This document shows positions 5,840-9,499 of a stretch of 9,499 bases of DNA, piece by piece. A program made the position numbers and the translations under genes. Positions within the stretch are counted from its first letter, which is position 1. Every line of letters starts with the position of its first letter. The stretch lies in NCBI GenBank assembly GCA_023417775.1, contig JAEZEJ010000046.1:1-9499 (forward strand), written 5' to 3'. Below the pieces are notes generated by a model. It saw only the letters and a list, made by a program, of their open reading frames with translations. It was not told the origin of the DNA and searched no databases. The stretch comes from Actinomycetes bacterium (GTDB lineage: Bacteria; Actinomycetota; Actinomycetes; Propionibacteriales; Nocardioidaceae).

Positions 5840-7854
5840 CCCGCTACCCGCACCTGCTCGAACCCCTCGACCTCGGGCACACCACCCTGCGCAATCGCGT
5901 CGTCATGGGATCGATGCACACCGGTCTGGAGGATCGCGCCAAGCACCTGCCGGAACTGGCCGCCTTCTTCGCCGCCCGCGCCCGCGGTGGCGTCGCGCTC
6001 TCGATCACCGGCGGCTTCGCCCCCAACCGGCGCGGCTGGCTGCTGCCCTTCGGCTCGGAGATGGTCAGCCGCCGGCACGCCGACCGGCACCGCGTGGTCA
6101 CCGATGCCGTGCACGAGCACGACGGCAAGATCGCGCTGCAGATCCTCCACGCCGGACGCTACGGCTACTCGCCGATCAAGAAGGGCGTCTCCTCCATCAA
6201 GAGCCCGATCACCCCCTTCAAGGTCTCGCCGATGAGCACTCGCGAAGTGGACCGGACCGTCTCCGACTTCGCGAAGTCGGCGCGGCTGGCTCAGCGCGCC
6301 GGCTACGACGGCGTCGAGATCATGGGCTCCGAGGGCTACCTCATCAACCAGTTCCTCGCCGCGCGCACCAATAACCGCACCGACGACTGGGGTGGCAGCG
6401 CGGCGGCCCGTATGCGCTTCCCGATCGAGGTCGTGCGCCGCACCCGCGAGCTGGTCGGCGACGACTTCATCGTGCAATACCGGATCAGCCTGCTCGACCT
6501 GGTCGACGACGCCCAGTCCTGGGAGGAGACGATCGAACTCGCCCTGGCGCTCCAGGAGGCCGGGGTGAGTCTGTTCAATACGGGCATCGGCTGGCACGAG
6601 GCCCGCATCCCCACCATCGTCACCTCCGTGCCCCGTGCGGCCTTCGCCTGGGTGACCGGCAAGCTCACCGCTGCCGTCGACACCCCCGTCATCGCCTCGA
6701 ATCGGATCAACGATCCCTCCGTCGCCGAGGAGATCATCGCCTCCGGGCAGGCCGATCTGGTCTCGATGGCCCGGCCGCTGCTCGCCGACCCGGACTTCGT
6801 CGCCAAGGCCGAGCAGGACCGCGCCGACGAGATCAACACCTGCATCGCCTGCAACCAGGCCTGCCTCGATCACACCTTCTCCAACAAGCGAGCGAGCTGC
6901 CTGGTCAACCCACGCGCGTGTCACGAGACCACCCTCGTCCTCTCCCCCACCCGCACCGCCAAGCGCGTCGCGGTGGTGGGCGCCGGGCCGGCGGGTCTCG
7001 CCGCGGCGACCGAGTTGGCCGATCGGGGCCACGATGTCGAGCTCTTCGAGGCCGAGGACGCGATCGGCGGCCAGTTCCGCATCGCGATGGCGATCCCCGG
7101 CAAGGAGGAGTTCGCCGAGACCCTGCGCTACTACACGGTCCGGCTGGAGAAGACCGGCGCCAAGGTCCATCTGAACCGTCGCGCCACGGTCGACGACCTC
7201 GCCGACTTCGACGAGGTCGTCATCGCGACGGGCGTCGAGCCGCGCGTCCCGGAGCTGCCGGGTATCGACCACCCGAAGGTCCTGACCTATCAACAAGTCG
7301 TCCGCGAGGGAGCCCCCGTCGGAGAGCGGGTCGCCGTGATGGGCGCCGGCGGTATCGGCTTCGATGTCTGCGAGTTCCTGCTCCACGAGGCCGGCGAGAG
7401 CCTCGAGCAGTGGAACGAGCGCTGGGGCGTCGTCGATCCCGAGGTCGAACGCGGCGGTCTCGGCACCAAGACCCTCGCTCCGCCGCGCCGCCAGGTCACG
7501 CTGCTGCAGCGTAAGGCCACCTCACTGGGCAAGGGCCTCGGCAAGACCACCGGATGGGTGCACCGCACGACATTGCGCGACTCCGGCGTGCAGATGGTGC
7601 GCGGGGCGAGCTACGAGCGCATCGACGAGGACGGACTCCACATCACCGTGGGCGCCGACGATGCCCGCGAGCAGCGGCTCATCGAGGCGGACACGATCGT
7701 GCTGTGCACCGGACAGGAGTCCGTCCGCGATCTCGTGGAGCCGCTGGAGACGGCAGGCACGACGGTGCACGTCATCGGCGGAGCCGATGTCGCCGCCGAG
7801 CTCGACGCCAAGCGGGCGATCAAGCAGGCGACGGAACTGGCCGCACGGATCTGA
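5836..7854 (+). CDS. fadH: 2,4-dienoyl-CoA reductase (NADPH), FadH type
   Basis: The 672-residue length equals that of E. coli FadH. The N-terminal Old Yellow Enzyme barrel (about 1-330) binds FMN. A four-cysteine cluster CIACNQACLDHTFSNKRASC gives Cys336, 339, 343 and 355, each two positions from the E. coli 4Fe-4S ligands as I recall them. Tyr168 (in GSEGYLINQF) and His254 (in GIGWHEAR) sit two positions from the E. coli catalytic Tyr166 and His252. The C-terminal half has GAGPAG (382-387) for FAD and a second Rossmann motif GAGGIGFDV (503-511) for NADPH. The enzyme reduces 2,4-dienoyl-CoA formed during beta-oxidation of unsaturated fatty acids to 3-enoyl-CoA in the cytoplasm. All cofactor motifs look intact. 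Related multi-domain enoate or steroid-ring reductases share this architecture, so the exact substrate is less certain than the class. It overlaps the NTF2-like gene by 4 bp and ends 9 bases before the convergent sigma-factor gene. Confidence 0.93.
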   Translation: MTRYPHLLEPLDLGHTTLRNRVVMGSMHTGLEDRAKHLPELAAFFAARARGGVALSITGGFAPNRRGWLLPFGSEMVSRRHADRHRVVTDAVHEHDGKIALQILHAGRYGYSPIKKGVSSIKSPITPFKVSPMSTREVDRTVSDFAKSARLAQRAGYDGVEIMGSEGYLINQFLAARTNNRTDDWGGSAAARMRFPIEVVRRTRELVGDDFIVQYRISLLDLVDDAQSWEETIELALALQEAGVSLFNTGIGWHEARIPTIVTSVPRAAFAWVTGKLTAAVDTPVIASNRINDPSVAEEIIASGQADLVSMARPLLADPDFVAKAEQDRADEINTCIACNQACLDHTFSNKRASCLVNPRACHETTLVLSPTRTAKRVAVVGAGPAGLAAATELADRGHDVELFEAEDAIGGQFRIAMAIPGKEEFAETLRYYTVRLEKTGAKVHLNRRATVDDLADFDEVVIATGVEPRVPELPGIDHPKVLTYQQVVREGAPVGERVAVMGAGGIGFDVCEFLLHEAGESLEQWNERWGVVDPEVERGGLGTKTLAPPRRQVTLLQRKATSLGKGLGKTTGWVHRTTLRDSGVQMVRGASYERIDEDGLHITVGADDAREQRLIEADTIVLCTGQESVRDLVEPLETAGTTVHVIGGADVAAELDAKRAIKQATELAARI

Positions 7855-7866
7855 GCCAGGCTCTCA
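7851..7866. terminator. Weak hairpin at the convergent gene ends
   Basis: CTGAG (7851-7855) and CTCAG (7862-7866) form 5-base inverted arms around a short loop, covering both stop codons of fadH and the convergent sigma-factor gene. There is no T-tract on either strand, so intrinsic termination is doubtful. With only 9 bases between the genes, it is the only candidate for separating the two transcripts. Confidence 0.2.
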
Positions 7867-9381
7867 GGCACCCTGCTGTTCGTCGGACGGAGCCTCGGGG
7901 GCGCACGCGAGAGGTGGATTGCCGAGTATCGCCGCGATCGTGACGACGCGATCGACCTCCACCGACTCCCGCACCGCGGTGCGCGACCCGTCGGCTTCGA
8001 TCCGGTGCCCCAGCCGGTGCCGGACGGTGCTGGTCTCCTCTACGACGGCGCGCATGGTGCGTTCCCGCAACGAGCCGTCGCACATCTCCTCCCAGCGGTC
8101 CTCGTCGTCGATCACCAGATCGATCATGTGACGTTGGACGGTGATCTCGTCATACTCCCGCTCCCACACGACCTGACCGGGCTGCGGCGTCTGCGGGCCG
8201 ACCACCAGCTCACGTTCCTCGGTGCGCGTCGTCTCGGTCTCTCGACGGACCTCGCGGGCCCGGTACACATCATCGGTTCCGCCAGTGAACCCGTCGCCTA
8301 CCTGGGGCGGGCGCTCGGTCCAGTCCGGCAGCTCCGCCGGGCCCGGGGACGGGGAAGGTGCGGGCGTGACGGGCGCCGGGACGTCTCCGGCCACAGTCGT
8401 CTCAGCGGCGGGAGCGGGATCGTCGACCTCCACCACCTCCGCCACCTCTGCCACTTGCGGCAGCGGTTCGCCGAGCTGACGGTCGACGGCCGACGGCGTG
8501 TCAGCCCGGGCCTCGGGCAACGCCGCGGGTCCCGCGCCGAGCACTCCACCGACGATCACACCCGCAGTGACCACGCCCACGAGCGGCAGGGTCACCAGTC
8601 CGGCGACACTCGCGGCCACACCACCCGAGGCCGCGAGTCCCAGCCCACCGAGACCCATCCCAGCCGCGGGCATCAGCCAGGAATCGAGCTGCTGGTCGAG
8701 CCGGACCAGCTCGGCCCGGACATCCCTGCAGTGCGGGCACTCCCGCAGATGGCGACGGACCCGTTCACTCTGCCGACGGCTGCTCGTTCCACGCACGTCC
8801 TCCGGCAACAGATCGAGCACCACCTGGCACCCCGGCGCGGCCTTCTCCACGGGACGCAGGCACTCCGTCAGGTACGCCGTCCGCAGACCACGACGGGCGC
8901 GATAGGCGACAGCCGAGACGCGGGCAGCGGAGACACCCTCCAGCCTGGCGACCTCGCCGACCGCGCGGCCTTCGACCTCGATCTGCCAGAGCACGCGCCG
9001 CCAACGCGACGGCAATGAACGGTAGGCGCGGGTCACCGTGGTCGTCTCGAACCACGACCCCGCAGGATCGGGGACCGGTGCCAGGCGCTCGGCGAGGTCC
9101 TCCTCGCCGCAGACACGAGCAGCCCGTCGGCGGCGATCGATCGCCTCGTTCACGACGACCCGGCGCACATAGGCGCGCGCATCGGTCCTCGGTCCCCCAC
9201 CGTCGCGCAGCTGCAGGTAGATCGCGAAGAACGCCTCAGCGACGATGTCGTCCTCGTCCCCGCGAGCATGCTCGCGGGCGACCTGCTCGGCGAATCCCCG
9301 ATAACGTTCAAAGAGCACGCGGAACGCCTCGGCATCGCCGGCGCGCACCGCATCAGCGAGCGCGACATCGTCCCACGACAT
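7864..9381 (-). CDS. ECF sigma factor fused to zinc anti-sigma motif, membrane helix and ectodomain
   Basis: The 505-residue product joins five parts. Sigma region 2 spans about 8-86 (ADAVRAGDAEAFRVLFERY, then DEDDIVAEAFFAIYLQL and YVRRVVVNEAIDRRRR). Sigma region 4 spans about 118-170 (YRSLPSRWRRVLWQIEVEG, then GEVARLEGVSAARVSAVAYRARRGL). A zinc-binding anti-sigma segment follows: Cys185 and HLRECPHC (His211, Cys215, Cys218; Hx3Cx2C). One hydrophobic segment (about 252-286) should cross the membrane. A Pro/Ala/acidic linker (about 293-360) leads to a charged, probably beta-rich domain (361-505) with two cysteines (434, 493). The N-terminus would be cytoplasmic and the C-terminus outside. ECF sigma factors with C-terminal zinc-finger and membrane extensions are known in actinobacteria (groups such as ECF52 and ECF53); I do not recognise this ectodomain. 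No separate anti-sigma gene is visible. ATG at 9381 is preferred over the longer frame from 9468 because region 2 starts just after it. Confidence 0.88.
   Translation of the reverse strand: MSWDDVALADAVRAGDAEAFRVLFERYRGFAEQVAREHARGDEDDIVAEAFFAIYLQLRDGGGPRTDARAYVRRVVVNEAIDRRRRAARVCGEEDLAERLAPVPDPAGSWFETTTVTRAYRSLPSRWRRVLWQIEVEGRAVGEVARLEGVSAARVSAVAYRARRGLRTAYLTECLRPVEKAAPGCQVVLDLLPEDVRGTSSRRQSERVRRHLRECPHCRDVRAELVRLDQQLDSWLMPAAGMGLGGLGLAASGGVAASVAGLVTLPLVGVVTAGVIVGGVLGAGPAALPEARADTPSAVDRQLGEPLPQVAEVAEVVEVDDPAPAAETTVAGDVPAPVTPAPSPSPGPAELPDWTERPPQVGDGFTGGTDDVYRAREVRRETETTRTEERELVVGPQTPQPGQVVWEREYDEITVQRHMIDLVIDDEDRWEEMCDGSLRERTMRAVVEETSTVRHRLGHRIEADGSRTAVRESVEVDRVVTIAAILGNPPLACAPEAPSDEQQGA
8428..8454. 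repeat. Three degenerate 9-bp tandem units in the linker coding region
   Basis: CTCCACCAC, CTCCGCCAC and CTCTGCCAC follow one another in frame and encode, on the minus strand, VAE-VAE-VVE in the linker of the sigma-factor fusion (residues 310-318). The unit is a multiple of three, so slippage would change linker length without breaking the frame. Confidence 0.5.
9259..9278. repeat. Perfect 20-bp palindrome inside the sigma-factor gene
   Basis: CCCGCGAGCATGCTCGCGGG is self-complementary along its whole length with no spacer. It encodes part of REHARGD in sigma region 2, about 105 bases after the start codon. It could be a binding site, an mRNA hairpin or simply a by-product of codon use; the sequence does not decide. 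Confidence 0.45.
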
Positions 9382-9499
9382 ACCCGTCGTGTCCCCTCCC
9401 ACGTTTCCAGCCTGCCATGTCGTCGGCCTGCCGTCACTGGCCCACCCTGGGGATGAACCGCCCATCACGACCGACTACCCATCTCGAACACGACGAGGG
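9382..9499 (-). promoter_or_regulatory. Upstream region of the sigma-factor gene
   Basis: On the minus strand GGGAGGGG (9400 down to 9393) is the best ribosome binding site, though its 11-base distance to the ATG is long. No clear housekeeping or ECF-type promoter pair was found. The longer open frame from a GTG at 9468 crosses this region and would give a 29-residue Gly/Ser-rich extension, which is not favoured. Confidence 0.35.

Noticed and set aside
5605..7386. A 593-codon open frame on the minus strand opposite the NTF2-like gene and fadH
   Set aside because: Its Gly/Asp/Val/Leu/Ala-rich product has no domain pattern, and fadH on the plus strand has every expected motif. Long antisense frames are a normal by-product of GC-rich third codon positions.
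8005..9018. A 337-codon plus-strand frame opposite the sigma-factor fusion
   Set aside because: Arg/His/Gly-rich with no domain; the minus-strand protein has clear sigma regions, a zinc motif and a membrane helix.
9382..9413. GGAAAC upstream of the sigma gene as an ECF-type -35 for autoregulation
   Set aside because: No CGTC-like -10 occurs at the needed distance; the spacing would place the start of transcription at or inside the coding region.

Overview
The window reads as chromosomal DNA of a high-GC actinobacterium. Support comes from the strong G/C bias at third codon positions, a DtxR/IdeR-type iron box, a small membrane protein resembling the SCO4848 family of actinobacteria, a PadR gene with a leaderless-type promoter, and a membrane-tethered sigma factor of a kind found mainly in actinobacteria. 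The genus cannot be fixed from the sequence. There is no RNA gene, CRISPR array, prophage or intact insertion sequence.

Layout, left to right. (1) 1-510: 3' end of an unrecognised, probably exported protein. (2) 581-1408: an alpha/beta hydrolase with a complete Ser-Asp-His triad, preceded by repeated TGTCAC motifs. (3) 1547-3372: a compact flavin-dependent monooxygenase-like protein overlapping by 4 bp an inositol-monophosphatase-family phosphatase. (4) 3369-4437: an iron box overlapping the phosphatase stop codon, then a lipoprotein of the iron-siderophore binding family with no transporter genes beside it. (5) 4438-4626: a short gene-free stretch ending in a PadR promoter with a perfect palindrome between -35 and -10. 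(6) 4627-5381: a PadR regulator converging on, and overlapping by 25 bp, a minus-strand SCO4848-like two-helix membrane protein. (7) 5426-7854: a translationally coupled pair, an NTF2/SnoaL-fold protein and a full-length 2,4-dienoyl-CoA reductase (FadH). (8) 7864-9381, minus strand: a single polypeptide joining an ECF sigma factor, a zinc-binding anti-sigma-type motif, one transmembrane helix, a Pro/Ala/acidic linker and an undescribed ectodomain.

Most neighbours look metabolically independent. Plausible links are the hydrolase with the monooxygenase (Baeyer-Villiger/esterase-type pairing, inferred), the NTF2-like protein with FadH (overlapping genes, stronger), and PadR as a possible local regulator of its neighbours (inferred). 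The most unusual item is the sigma/anti-sigma/ectodomain fusion. The best-supported regulatory sites are the iron box and the PadR palindrome.
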